From: Ramazzottius varieornatus
Taxonomy: Eukaryota > Tardigrada > Eutardigrada > Parachela > Ramazzottiidae
NCBI GenBank assembly: GCA_001949185.1
Contig: BDGG01000002.1
Location: 8,272,823 to 8,336,822 of the forward strand
DNA: 64,000 nucleotides
Direction of reading: 5' to 3'
Shown: positions 11,732 to 23,467 of the stretch, one piece after another
How the letters are laid out: every line of letters begins with the position of its first letter
Position numbering within the stretch: position 1 is the first letter of the stretch
The notes under the pieces: model-generated
The model's input: only the letters and a program-made list of their open reading frames with translations
Told to the model about the DNA's origin: nothing
Database searches by the model: none
Translations under genes and position numbers: made by a program

Positions 11732-11931
11732 CTTTGCGAGATGCAAAAAGCACAGGATGCCAGTAAGACAACAAGAACTGCAGCACGGCGGAAGAAGGAC
11801 TACCCAGTTCACTCCGAGTTTGAGAGAAAGCAAAATGAGATGGGGAAAAAACAGCGGGTTGCGAAATCCGTGTCCTTGTGACATAATGCAAAATCGTCTC
11901 ATTGGTGAAAGTCCAAAGTGAGATCAGATAC

Positions 11932-12004
11932 GCCGAAATAGCTCAGTTGGGAGAGCGTTAGACTGAAGATCTAAAGGTCCCGTGTTCAATCCACGGTTTC
12001 GGCA
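11932..12004 (+). tRNA. tRNA-Phe (GAA anticodon)
   Basis: A 73-base cloverleaf can be folded by eye: acceptor stem GCCGAAA/TTTCGGC plus discriminator A, D arm AGCTCAGTTGGGAGAGC, anticodon loop CTGAAGA with GAA, and T arm GTGTTCAATCCAC. There is no intron. A TTTTT run at 12009-12013 is a suitable RNA polymerase III terminator. The A and B box sequences are conventional. It sits between the minus-strand WDR12 and PAPSS genes on the opposite strand. Confidence 0.97.
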
Positions 12005-12008
12005 CTTC

Positions 12009-12013
12009 TTTTT
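12009..12013 (+). terminator. Pol III T-run terminator of tRNA-Phe
   Basis: Five consecutive T residues start five bases downstream of the tRNA 3' end, as expected for RNA polymerase III termination. Confidence 0.7.
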
Positions 12014-12539
12014 CGCTGGTTTTTTCTTCTTTCTTGCAATGTACTGTGTTCCGATGTGGTATGACTAGGTTATCTGCTAAAAGCTTCCATCGGCAGCGTG
12101 TCGCTCGAAGCGTCAGTTTCTAAAGTGAGAAAGGGAATTAAGGGAGGTTATCGTGTATTCTGGCATTTTTCCCAGTAATACGGTCGTCATCGACCGCTGT
12201 AGACCATTACACTGCGAAATGCACAAGAGCTCCGATAATTTATTTCTGACATGCGCAGGACGGCAGATGACATCTGTAAAGTGTAAACAGCATAGATAAA
12301 ACGAGAATAATCGAGGAAATTAAAACGATGCAATAGTGAATAGACACGCTGGAAAACTGCCAGACAGCTTCGATCAAAACAAGCAAACCAGGAAGGACTC
12401 GTCGACTCACGAACGTCATGGAATGAAAATAATTAGCTAATACTCCAGAAGCAGATTCGTTGTCACCGAGATTAAATGTATAGATCGTGGAACAGAGAGC
12501 GTAACACGTCCAGAAAGAAATATCATTGAATGTATTAAA
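12014..12539. other. No gene recognised
   Basis: This is the spacer between the tRNA and the PAPS synthase stop codon; the part near 12540 is probably the 3' untranslated region of that minus-strand gene. Nothing else is evident. Confidence 0.5.
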
Positions 12540-15500
12540 TCAGTTTTTCGATTGGTAATGTTGAGCCAGGATATTCCAGGCCGACTGGCCCATAAAACCC
12601 GCTGGCGGCGTCACGCCATCACGGGCGAACTGCCGCATCTTGGTCCCGGAGATATTGTTAAATTCATCTTTGCGTTGAGCATCAAAGAACTCCATCCGTT
12701 GGTTCTTGGTGTTGTAGGAGGCTTCTCGGAAGGGAATGATTTCCAGGTTCTGCAGACCCGGCGCCATGGTCAACACCTGGATGAGACCATTTCAGTATCG
12801 CAGTCGACACACCCATTCTTTACTTTAATTTGATTTTATGAATTCACTGATGCTCTTGGGACTTCGGCAAATGATCATTTTCTTAGATCACTTAGATCAT
12901 TTTCTCAAGTGATGCACGCTCTCCACCAGTTAAAATGTGCGCCAATCGAGAAGACAACCTCAAAAATTTTCAAAGTGGCGCACTCTCTAAGCCAACAACA
13001 ACACAAAGGTGCGCCACGTGAAGTAACGATCTGGGAGAAGGTTTTTGCCGACGTACTATTTATCATTTTTTACTTCATTCTTTCACTTTACTTTGTTTCA
13101 TTTCATGTGTGAGAAGTGTTACCTTTGAGCCATGGGTAGCCACGTAGAGATCCTTCTTGGTTGCCGGGTGCGGCATGCCAGCAGGATCTCGGCCGACAAT
13201 GTAAAAGTTGGCACCGGTCGCCATGCGAGCTTTGGCGTGCCACTGCACTTCCGTGGGACCAGCGTAGAGCATTGGCGACGGGAAGATAGACAGCACCGTC
13301 GACTTGGGGTCGAGAATACCCTCGTCCAGGACGGCATGATGCTGTCGCATGCGGACATCTAGTGGCACGTCGTCGTCTTTCGTCCATCCACCTGCAGACA
13401 AATCATAGTTTAATTAACCTGATACAAACATTACTCAACTGCCAGCGGCGTTGGTCATAGTAAGACTGATCATTCGCCTCCAGCGCCTTCGCAACACGTT
13501 CTAGATCCCATCGGGATATTACCCTGCTTAACGACACTTTCTCACAATAAAAATTGGAGAGAAGGATTAAACCTTCTGATTCCTGCGAACAGAATTTACT
13601 GTTGAAACCTGTACATCAATGAAAAGATATTTGGGAATTCAGAATACTTGCTGGATACGCTTAAAATTTCAGCTCACTGAGCAGCTGAATATTCAAACAG
13701 TTTACGAAACATTTAAGTTACCCAGAGGATGGAGAAGGAGTGTGGGATTCTTGTAGCCGCGACCCAGTAGTTGTCGCCGAGTGTCTTGCATCAGCAATGC
13801 GTGGCCGTTGTGGATGGGGTTCCGTAATTGGAAGGCAAAAATCGCGTCGGCCTGCAACCGCAGAAAAACGTTGACACCGAAAACTCAACCTAGGAAAGAA
13901 AGAAAGGAAGGAGATGCACTGCAGAAAGAGTTACCCCGAGAGTATGGAATTTCTTTCGGAGCTCGTTGGGTGTCAGACGATATTCGTCCAACCCATCGTT
14001 CCAGCGAATTCTCTCCAGAACATCCAGCTCACCACCGACTAGCCAATCCCCACTCTCCATGATCATCTGCGAAACCTCAAGTTCTTTTTTGTTCTAACTT
14101 CTAGACAGGACACTTTGGTAATTTCTGGTGAAGTAACACAAGGTTGCTTCTGCAAGTGGTGCACACTGCCAGTTGACAACACTCGAAACGCGCGCCACTT
14201 GGGAAAACACCTAAATTCGCCAAGATCGCTTCCTCAAGTGGCGCAGGCTTGCAGCAACCCCACTGAGTACGTGCGCGACTTGAAAGACAATCTTGTCGAC
14301 TTTGTTTGCCCACCTCCCGTATTATTGAACATGAACCTTAATGTAAGGATGGCCATCGTTAGTTGTGCCAAAGGTCCTAGCACACCGCTCTTCCTTCCTG
14401 TGCTCGTAAAACTCCGGACACCGTAAAATAGCCACTGGTTTCTGATTGTACGTCAAAGCGATGGCTTGCTGATCCTTCAGCCGTTCCTTGTCCTCTGTAC
14501 TAACAGCGAGCACGATAGGGATGGACTGGTTGATTGCTCGTCCATTCAGTAAGCTACAACGACGAAAGGCTCGTTAACGGCCGAACCGGAAGTCGGTCCG
14601 AGAAAGTCCCACCTGTTGAAATGTTGCGACTGTAGAAAGACGTCTTCGCGCATGAAGCCAGCCAACGGTGCAGCCCATCCTTCAGCCAGCACCTGGACCC
14701 ACTGGAGATCGACCGTGTTGATGGATAATGCGGGCAGTGAAGCAGCTTCCTGCGTGGCCGCCGCTTGGTAGGCCGCGGGGACGAAGAGCTCCTTGACGAC
14801 GTCGACTGTGTGGGCTGTCACGATCTCCCGTTCCTCCAGCAGGCGCACCAGCTGCTCCACCGAAGCCTCAATGTTATAGTCGGCTGTACGGACGTCCAGG
14901 TCGGGAGTGAGCGGAGGCTCGTAAACCGAATCGACACCCGTAAAATCTACCGGAAGTAAACTATTATCAGACTTTATATCGATAATAAAATATGGAGTGT
15001 TACAGGTCGATCCGAGTATACCTTTGATAAGGCCTTTGCGAGCTTTGAGGTAGAGTCCCTTGACGTCACGCTGTTCGCAGACAGATAAGGGAGCGTCGAC
15101 AAAGATCTCCAGGAATGTCAGACCGTCCTTCTCGTGCACTCTCCGCGCGTTGTCACGATCCTAAAAGGAAATTCAACTGTGCCTCGATGAGAGTATTTGA
15201 GAGCGTTCTACGAACGTACTTTGGTGTAGGGACTAATGAAGGAAGTGATGCAAATGAGACCAGCATCAGCCATCAGCCTGGCCACTTCCGCCACTCGTCG
15301 AATATTCTCCTCACGATCCTCTTGCGTAAAGCCCAGGTTTTTGTTCAGACCATGGCGGATGTTGTCACCGTCCAAGACGTAGGCCGGAATACCGCGATTG
15401 CATAAGTAGTCCTCTAGGGCAAAGGCTAACGTCGACTTCCCCGCACCCGAATATCCTACAGACAAAAAATTGTAGTATTCGCGTTAAACCATTACACGCG

Positions 15501-15822
15501 ATATAAAATCGACCATACATACTCGACGCTGTTACGAACATTTCGAAGTATTATTTTTCGTTCTCGTTTGTAAATCTGCTGAACAAGATAAATATTACCG
15601 GTAAACCAGATGGTACAGCCCCGGAATCCAGCGCGATGTCCCATAATTTTATTCCGGGTCGACCGAGAGACTTGGTGCTGCATGGGATGGATATTAGTCG
15701 CCGGATTCTGAAATAAGAAATATATGACATTATTAGAACGTCGAACAGTCCCTAAGATTAACATCGCTGTAGATTACTCCGCGAATTCCATAAGGATCCG
15801 ACGATGTGGCCAGAGTTCCCAT
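12540..15822 (-). CDS. PAPSS: Bifunctional PAPS synthase (APS kinase + ATP sulfurylase)
   Basis: Ten exons: 15822-15778, 15707-15599, 15455-15220, 15160-15022, 14946-14613, 14553-14337, 14066-13935, 13851-13722, 13391-13123, 12776-12540; 615 codons plus stop, close to animal PAPSS1/2. It makes PAPS, the universal sulfate donor, from ATP and sulfate in two steps. The N-terminal APS kinase has P-loop GYSGAGKS (residues about 52-59; most animals have GLSGAGKT), [18 protein letters not shown] and [10 protein letters not shown]. The C-terminal ATP sulfurylase has [10 protein letters not shown] (HxGH near 418-421), [40 protein letters not shown] and [13 protein letters not shown]. The first, 15-residue exon is inferred from a good ATG and in-frame donor. 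Two introns carry hairpin-family units. Confidence 0.95.
12904..13030. repeat. Tandem hairpin-family units in PAPSS intron 9
   Basis: Two tandem hairpins: about 12904-12946 (CTCAAGTGATGCACGC with GTGCGCCAATCGAG) and about 12967-13023 (CAAAGTGGCGCACTC with GGTGCGCCACGTG). Confidence 0.8.
14148..14300. repeat. Tandem hairpin-family units in PAPSS intron 6
   Basis: Two hairpins (CAAGTGGTGCACAC with GCGCGCCACTTGGG, and CAAGTGGCGCAGGC with CGTGCGCGACTTG) are followed by the family tail CTTGTCGACTTTGTTTGCCC. Confidence 0.85.
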
Positions 15823-18061
15823 TCTGCAGGCTCAGTCGTAGAGCAAGAGCAAGCACGCCGAGGCTATCCGCGAGAAAGGCAGTAGTTTCCCCCACGAAGA
15901 AAGCAAACGCTGAAAGCTAGCTTTTCGTTATTCGCACTGGAACCTTCTCTCTTATTATGTACTCGAGCAGAACACGGCAGCACTTGTAGCTGTTTTCTCT
16001 TTTGATAACACGAATGCCCTGCAGGTGCTGCCATAAGTGCCGTTGCTTCGAGGGTCTGATAAGAAGCACCATGATTCCTTCCTTCAAGCTTCCGCGACGC
16101 GCAAACGAGCCCTTATTATGTCTCAGCCTATACTCACGTCATCCTGTCACCGTGACGGAGAGAAGTGTCTCTTCCTGTCAAAGCCCCGCTATCTAATCTG
16201 CCGATCCGTTTACGATCTACAGTACTGCTACTGAACCAAGGCTAAACACGAAACATAAACTTGGTAGACTTACTCTGTACACTGAGTCCGATGCATCGCC
16301 ACCTCCGCCAAACGATCTCATTGGCCTTTCCGGAAATCCGTCGTGGGTGCTCATCATGAGTGGCAGATCCAAGATGGCAAAAGCTCAGCTGGAGGCAGAA
16401 GATCAGCTGGAAAAGACTAGGGATAGTCCATACAAATAGACTTCCGTCCACTGTGATGATCGTCATGGTAATTACAGAGATTGCGAAACCCAGGGTTCGA
16501 GTCCGAAAGATTTTCGCATAACCACACATCAGTCAAGGGAAAGAAAAGATCCAGTTTTCAGCTTTGGGATTAAGAGCGCTCATCTCTTAACACCGTTCAG
16601 TACCTTCCTCAGAAGATCTCTAAAATTACAGGAGAGTATGAGGAATATGAAAACGCTTTCGAGGATGGAACAGGTGAAGCAGAAAACTTCAGACAGATGC
16701 TTAAGCCAGGGCACTTTAATTCGATTTCATTCAGCCTGGATATTACGCGAGTTACCAGACTGCTCACCAGATCGTAGAAACTTAACTACTGTACTCGTAT
16801 CGCCGTTCAGTCAGAAGAATCTATTCTCGATTAGGCAACTCTGTTAACAGTACTTTCGGTCAGATAATACTTGATCTTTCGTTCCATGGCTGATCACAGT
16901 GATGAGAATGTTGCTGTGGTAAGTTAGTGGTATGGTTAACACAGACCAACACATTGTGGCGAGGGGCTCGCTGTCCCGTGCTTTTGAATTTGTCTCAAAC
17001 GTGCTACGCACTTGAGCTTTCATTAAGTTTGTGCATTCCAAGATCCATTCCTCTCCATATTCCGTTCCTTTCCAGGAATTCCTCTCCGTTCCAAGGGGTG
17101 AATCGTACCTCATCTGACATTGCGGTACGCACTGGAACGGTTAGGACTTTCTCCCAGTTTTTCTGGAAGTTTTCTGGGATATTGGGATTTTTTGGGATAG
17201 TGAACTTTTTTGGGGTATTCTAGAACTTCTCTGAGCTAGACGACAGCCGACCCGTCCTTAAGATGAACAGACAGTCCATGCTCTGACCTGCATCCCTGTC
17301 GTTCGTACACGGTGTAAGAACGACAGGATACGCAGATCCGGTGTTAACTTGGGCAAAGGATCATGCTTTCAGGGCGTGGTTTTTCCAGAAAACTTCTAAA
17401 TTGCTGAGCACTCAAGAGTAAATGTATGCAAAACATAGTGAACTGGAAAGCGGGCTTTGACCTGTACTGCATTACTTTCCTGCCCGTTTTTCCTAAGTAT
17501 ATCCACAGGCTTCACAACATCTCGCTGACATTTTGCACGGTTATACGTTCCACAACCTGTTACAAAACGCGTCAAAGGTTGTCTGGGTTTTTCGCTTTAG
17601 CTCAGAACGTCGAATGGCACTCTGAAAAACAACGGTGTGTGAGATGAGCACGCTCAGCAACTACTAGTTCACATTACACACCGTAGGTAATCCTTTTGGG
17701 GGTGGACGAGGCGCTTTCCCTGTCGATGGTACACTGGTACGATCGACAGAGTCACCACGTCCATGCATGTGACAGCGTGGTCATTACACTAAAGTGTTTG
17801 CCCGGCTCACAATGTGTCAATTCAAGTTTGGATCAGTTTTACAAGCGGCACGCAGTGGAAGCGCTCTGTACCTTCCCCGAATTTTTCTGGAATTTTTCCA
17901 GATTTCTTTGGATTTTTTTCAAGTCACGTTATGTGTCGTGTCATATTTCATGATATATGCCATGCCATGTAATATCACATATGAAATATCATGTACACTG
18001 ACGTCACATCACGTGGTCCATGCGTTACCGTTTACAGTCATCAGCTGGGGTGAACGACATT
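15823..18061. other. Gene-poor stretch
   Basis: No supported gene. A 95-codon minus-strand ATG frame at 16242-16529 is hydrophobic but unrecognised. A small hairpin lies at 17295-17327 (CCTGTCGTTC with GAACGACAGG). Confidence 0.45.
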
Positions 18062-19831
18062 CAGTTACTGTACTCCCGCGATACACACGCCATACTTCCC
18101 TCTGTATTAGGAAAAGTAGTACTGCAAGTAAAAAAGTACCGTAGCGTTAACTGAGCTGATTGTCTGATCAGCTTGTTCTTTTGACCTGTTGAATTTCTGT
18201 TTTCTGTGTTTCCGGTGAAAGAGTCTGAACACTGCTTTACTTTGGTATCCTCCCTTGAACTCTACCTTTTTTGCCTATCATAATGGGGACATTTAGAACC
18301 CGCTCGGTGTACAGAGTATCGGAAGCTGTAAGGAACTTGAGAGCTATGGCGGAAAGCGGGATGTCGATGTGGTCTTACGCGAAGGTGGTGAAAATTCCAA
18401 GGACAACGATCAGAGATTGGAAGTGAGTGACTTCGATGATCAAATATTTTGAAATGGAGTTGTCTCTTATGATGACAATATTTCAGAAAAAAGCTACCGG
18501 AAGGAACTTTCAAAGGCCGCAGAAAACCCATGTTTCAAGATGTGGAAAAGCGAGTGTACCACGAGGTGATCAAGACTAGAAACGTCAGCTTACCTGTACG
18601 CGACTCCGACCTTCGAAAGTGGGCAGCGCAAATCGCGAAAGATTTGAACGTGAAAAATTTCAGGGTATCAAACGGTTGGATATATAGCCTGAAGAAGCGA
18701 TACCGTCTGAGTTATCGGGCAACAACAAAAGTGAGCAGAAAAACGACGAAGACGGCAGCGGATGAGGTACAACAATAGTTTGCTTTTGTACCAAAATCTT
18801 GATGTTCTGTCAGGCTTTCTTATTTTCGAAATTTAAACGTTTAGCTGAAGATCTGTTCTTACAGCTTGAAGAACATGTCTTCATGGAACGCGTAGAGGAA
18901 ATTTTTGGCGTAAACAATACTCATCCTAGCCGGATCATCAACTTCGACCAGACAAGCGTTCTTCTGCAAAATACTTACGGGAAGACGTTGTCTCCTATTG
19001 GAGTGAAGCAAGTGCACGTCATTCAACCTCCAGGGGAAAAGGAACGGTTTACTGTTGGGCTTGCTGTAACGGGAGACGGACAGAAGTTTCCTGCTGCCAT
19101 CGTCTTCAAAGGCGGCGTGAAGACTGGACAGTTGTCGGCGAACATTCTAGGAAAACTGAAAATTCCTGATAACGTTCGCGTTTTCAGTACGCGTACTGCT
19201 TGGTGGAATTCGAGGATCGATCACGAATGGATAAAGCAGTCGTTCGAGGAAGATACTCAGAACACCTTGTACCTCATTCGAGACCATTTTGCAGCTCATC
19301 TGAAATTCGAAAGCAGAGAACTTCTAGAAAGCAGGAACGTCGATCAAGTTTTCATTCCTCGAGGAATGACTGGCACTTATCAGCCGCTAGACGTGGGCAT
19401 AAACGCTCCATTTAAGGCTAACCTGAAGCGAGCGTATCATGAATGGCGAAAAGAACGAGCAGAGTTGACAGGTAAAGGATACCTTCGTAAACCCTCCCGA
19501 CAGGACTTCATCGACTTCGTGTCTCAAGCTTGGGCAGATGTGAATCCAGAAACAATCGAGAACGCGTTCGTGGGGGCTCAAATTCTACCTGAACCAACAT
19601 ATATGATTGCTAATGAACAAACTTCTGTAGAGAATGATGAAGCGCCATTGGAATTTAGCTTTAGTTCGATCGAAGAGAACAGTGGTGACGAAGTGGCGGA
19701 AGATTCCTCTTTAGAGTACAGCTTTTCGACTGATTATTGATTCAATAAAGTTCAAATTTTCTGCCCCCGGGAGGTGCACATTCCTGACGTACGTACGAGT
19801 ATGGCGTGTGTATCGCGGGAGTACAGTACTG
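18062..19831 (+). mobile_element. Pogo/Tigger-type DNA transposon, apparently intact
   Basis: Inverted terminal repeats are visible at 18062-18096 and 19798-19831. They share TACTCCCGCGATACACACGC and differ by one inserted base near the tip (CAGTTACTG versus CAGTACTG). The right end is followed by TA; the left is preceded by TT, so a TA target duplication is only partly kept. Total length is about 1.77 kb, normal for the family. It encloses one spliced transposase gene. The right end overlaps a second small inverted repeat at 19827-19966. Confidence 0.85.
18283..19740 (+). CDS. Pogo/Tigger-like DDE transposase (spliced)
   Basis: Exons 18283-18422, 18487-18766 and 18865-19740 join in frame to 431 codons plus stop. 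Order of domains: N-terminal helix-turn-helix (SVYRVSEAVRNL...TIRDWK), CENP-B-type second helix-turn-helix (FRVSNGWIYSLKKRYRLSYR), then the DDE nuclease. The three likely catalytic acidic residues are Asp in NFDQTSVLL, Asp in LIRDHFAAH and Asp in YQPLDVGINAPFK, so this copy is a DDD-type Tc1/mariner/pogo relative. No internal stop is seen. AATAAA at 19744-19749 follows the stop at once. It could still mobilise related non-autonomous elements, or could be domesticated; flanking terminal repeats argue for a real transposon. Confidence 0.9.
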
Positions 19832-19966
19832 TAAAAACCCGCTGTGTCCGCGCAAAACGTCATCGTACACGTGAAGCAGAGACCCGGTCCGGCTTTACTG
19901 CCTGTTCAACCCCCTACGGGGGGGGCATCGTTCCGTACTGCGCGGACGCAGCGGGTTTTCACAGTA
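19827..19966. repeat. Small inverted-repeat element touching the transposon's right end
   Basis: Bases 19827-19853 and 19940-19966 are inverted repeats (TACTGTAAAAACCCGCTG with its complement, plus GTCCGCGC), with about two mismatches. The left arm overlaps the last five bases of the pogo-type right terminal repeat. Confidence 0.75.
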
Positions 19967-20241
19967 TCTACCGAAGATTAAGGCTCTCCTATAGTCTCGC
20001 TGAGACTACCGTCGACGCATGTCAAGGAATCAATGGGAAATACGTACCGCAAAAGCGAAATGCAAGCGAAAGTCCTTTGGACGCATTCTCATGTGGAGAT
20101 ACCCATGTGAAGTACTTATCACGATCCTAGGAGGAGCCAGGAGGCACAGTCATTTGCCCCTGAACCCCTGGACCGGTGGACCCCTATCCTATAGAGCACA
20201 AGTTAAAGCGTCGAAAACGGGTTGGGATGGGGCAAAACGTG

Positions 20242-20502
20242 TACAGTCCGGTCGTTCGAAATCTGTACCAAATTTTCGGATTTCAGTTTAGGGCTCGCCA
20301 TACATCCACCATACTGCGTGCCAGGCTGAATGACAAAATCACATAACACATGCATTTCACCGTTCTTTAACTGGAGTAATCAGGTAATCAAGTCGCAAAC
20401 AACCGGCTGTGTGAGCATGGCGAGCAGTGGGGTTAACGTTGAACGATTTTCGAGGTTTAGAAATCCGAAAATTTGGTACAGATTTCGAACGACCGGACTG
20501 TA
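20242..20502. repeat. MITE-like element with 42-base perfect inverted repeats
   Basis: Bases 20242-20283 and 20461-20502 are exact reverse complements (TACAGTCCGGTCGTTCGAAA and onwards). The 177-base interior is non-coding. Confidence 0.85.
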
Positions 20503-23317
20503 GATCCAAATTTTTGACACGGTAATGAAAATTCACGAGGGACAACTTGGCTGGAACGTGCTGTGTCTGACAAATGCGTAATATTCAACTTTAGCTTAGG
20601 TCTAGTTCGTGTGACGTGAGAATATTGGTTTTACCCACTTGTTAGCGGGAGGTAATCAATCAATCGCCCAGTCAGTGTGTTTGACGCTCCAGCAGAGCCC
20701 CCTTCAGCAACACTTGTATGGCTGTGCTTGACTTTGCAAAGCCGTTTTGTGCTTTCGATTCTTCACTGGGCTAGTCTGGGTAAACCACCCGCGGAAGGTG
20801 CAGCCAGCGTTGGTCGGGTGATTTTCGCAGCGAATTAATCGGAATCACCGAAAACACAGAACGGCTTCGCAATATCCCAACCCTATGTAGATCGGCAGAA
20901 CACGAACAAACATCCATATGCTTTAGTCGGACATCTGCACAGTGCACGCTTTGTTCCCACCTTGGAAATCCCGAACACAAATACCTCAGACGCCCGGCTA
21001 TATACTCGGTACACAGCTCGGTCGATGGTTTCCATCCGGATCGCGGGTCGTTCCGGAATTTTCGGGTCGACGGGGCTAGAAGGTGCCGCATGGACAAAGC
21101 TAACCGGCAGATACTGGTTAATAATGGGTCGATCAAGGATGCTTATTCGTGCACAGGAAGACCAGGCACAGAAGGACCAGGCACAGAAGGACCAGGGCAC
21201 TTTTGACTAACCGACCGGTCAATCCAAGTTTCTCACCAGTTCCTCGTTACAAAACGTTTTTCGTAATTTTTTCTCGCAGTCGTTTTCCATAAGTATCAAG
21301 CATCGCTGGATAGAGTGATGTTCTCTCTATCGCACGGTGTGGATTGCGAAATCATGCTCGAGAGCCCTGCTGTCAGACCTTCATTCCCTTAAACATGTGC
21401 AGCAAGAACCGAAGAGAAAACACGATCACGGGGGAACATACGCGCAGCGTGCCCTAGTAAAAGTGTGCGACCATTACAGCTTACAAATAACACAAGCAGA
21501 CAAAAACGGCAGAAGAGGAAACAGACGACTGTTGGTGAATCTTTCGGAGAAGACATCAGAAATAACACATCTAAACCAAAAGAAGAACCCTGGAACTCGT
21601 CTCTTTTCACCGTCGAGTCACCGCTGTGTGGATGTACGTATGTCTATAAGAAGTATTTTTGTAAGTCGTGGGTTCAAATATGTCACTGTCAATGATAACT
21701 GCACCAAACCCTCTAGTACTACGAAAGCTTTTCCCAAGTTGCTAGCATTACATTCAGTTTCAGTTCCAGTTCCTCCGATGATATCTATCCCAGCGTCACG
21801 TTCCAAAGTTGAAGAAGAAAAACGTTTCTTTCGACCAACGCAGTATGCTGATACTGCCCTCCACCAGAAAGAGAACGCACTCTATGCTGGGGTGTATAAC
21901 TTGGAACAGGCGTGAATTTCTACATGTGATAGTCACGTTATTAGTGAAGCTGTTTTTGTTAGCTTTCAGCATACCTGTGCGCAGGATAGTAAAGGCGAGA
22001 AACACCGGGATCGGACCATATCGCTTCGCAAACATGGAAGCTTAGCAACTTTTAGCGCAACTATGAACTGGAGAGTCTCCGTACACCCCCAATAACCACC
22101 ATTGACTCCGCACACCACCTTTTGCCACCGTAGTCTCCTGATACCACCTCTGCACCACCTATTGTTCACCACGACAAGTCAATTGTAATTCGCAGTTGAT
22201 TTGTCGCGGGAATTACAATTGATTTGTCGTGATGAACAATTGATTTGTCGTGGTGAACAAGTGATTTGTCGTGTTGATTCGTCGTTTACTCTGTACACCA
22301 CATTTGTTTTCAAAGGGGAACAAAGACGCTTGTAGGTGAAAGTCCAAAGACTGGTTCTCCGGACATTCACCACTGTGCAGGCCTTCGCCCTTATCAAAGG
22401 CTCAAAATCAAGAACAACGTATTTCCGACAAGGGAATTACGCGTGTGCTCCGTCTCTGAGTCAGAAACTGAGACGGCAGAAAGATAGAGAACAGTCTGTT
22501 CTACATACTGACACGGGCCAATAGGGCTTAAAAAAATCCTCTAAGACACCACCTTAGTCAGAAGTGACGTCAGAAACAGGGCGGATCATAAGTGTACTAC
22601 CAAATGAACCCATTTGATTGCCTGATGGTTGATAGGGTATTGATTGATCGAACGAAGTTTGCACTGTACGCTCAGCTGGTTGCAGCTAGTTTTACTGTAT
22701 CTGTAATCTGTTACTTCGTTCCTCTTACTTTTCCGTTTCGCTACTGTTCATCATGTCCAACTGGTGGACCCTTTTTGCCTATCTCGTGTGTCACAATGCA
22801 ACGTATATTATATGTGAGCTTCTGAGTAAAGGCTAGAAACACCAGGATCGGACCATATCGCTTCGCAAACAAGCATACATAATTTTTAACCGGCATGGTT
22901 TGAGTCCTAACCTAGCTCCACACGATGATATGATTCGCTACCATCTTCCTTTGCCCGCTCTTGAAAGAAAAATTCGGAAAAAGGGTGGAAAAACCTTCTT
23001 CGTTTGCGGTTGAATCAAGATTTTCTACCAGTTATCTACGCACGGGTTCAGGACTTGCCGCCTGAGAACAAGGAGTGTTGGTATACAACATGACTTATGC
23101 CGGAGAACTTAAACAACAACTAAAAAATATGCAAAAAATATTTTAATTCAATCCTTCGAAAAGTGACAAGTCACACTTCCGCACCTAATAGTTCCTAGGT
23201 GGCGACGCATCTGCACACTGCCGGCACAAAACGTTTTGTGCATCGTAGCTTTTAGCACAAATATGATATTTGACACGCGTCAAATGTGACGGTACCGGTT
23301 CGGTACCTAAATGTTCG
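20503..23317. other. Repeat-rich intergenic stretch
   Basis: No supported gene. Visible items: a 15-base tandem repeat (GGCACAGAAGGACCA unit, about three copies) near 21160-21200; short tandem repeats at 22185-22275; and a pair of direct repeats at about 21990-22033 and 22825-22870. Confidence 0.45.
22150..22290. repeat. About 20-base tandem repeats with a hairpin
   Basis: The unit GATTTGTCGTGGTGAACAA recurs about five times with variation between 22185 and 22290. The upstream TTGTTCACCACGACAAGTCA is the reverse complement of the unit, so the block can also fold back. Confidence 0.75.
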
Positions 23318-23467
23318 GTACAAGGAGCGAGGTCTTACTTTGCTCAGTGCACAACTTTGCGCACCTACGTTACGTCTACGTCCAAAGCCTAAGAAGCCTG
23401 CGCATGGCTCGTAACGTATGGTGAGCAAAGTTGTACGCTGAGCACAGTAAGACCTTGCTCCTCGTAC
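23318..23467. repeat. Imperfect inverted repeat
   Basis: About 23318-23374 and 23410-23467 pair, with GTACnAGGAGCnAGGTCTTAC and CAACTTTG shared. The spacer is about 35 bases. It is non-coding. Confidence 0.75.

Noticed and set aside
16465-16512. Sequence GGGTTCGAGTCCG, like the T arm of a tRNA
   Set aside because: No matching acceptor, D or anticodon arm could be folded upstream; at best a chance B-box or tRNA fragment.
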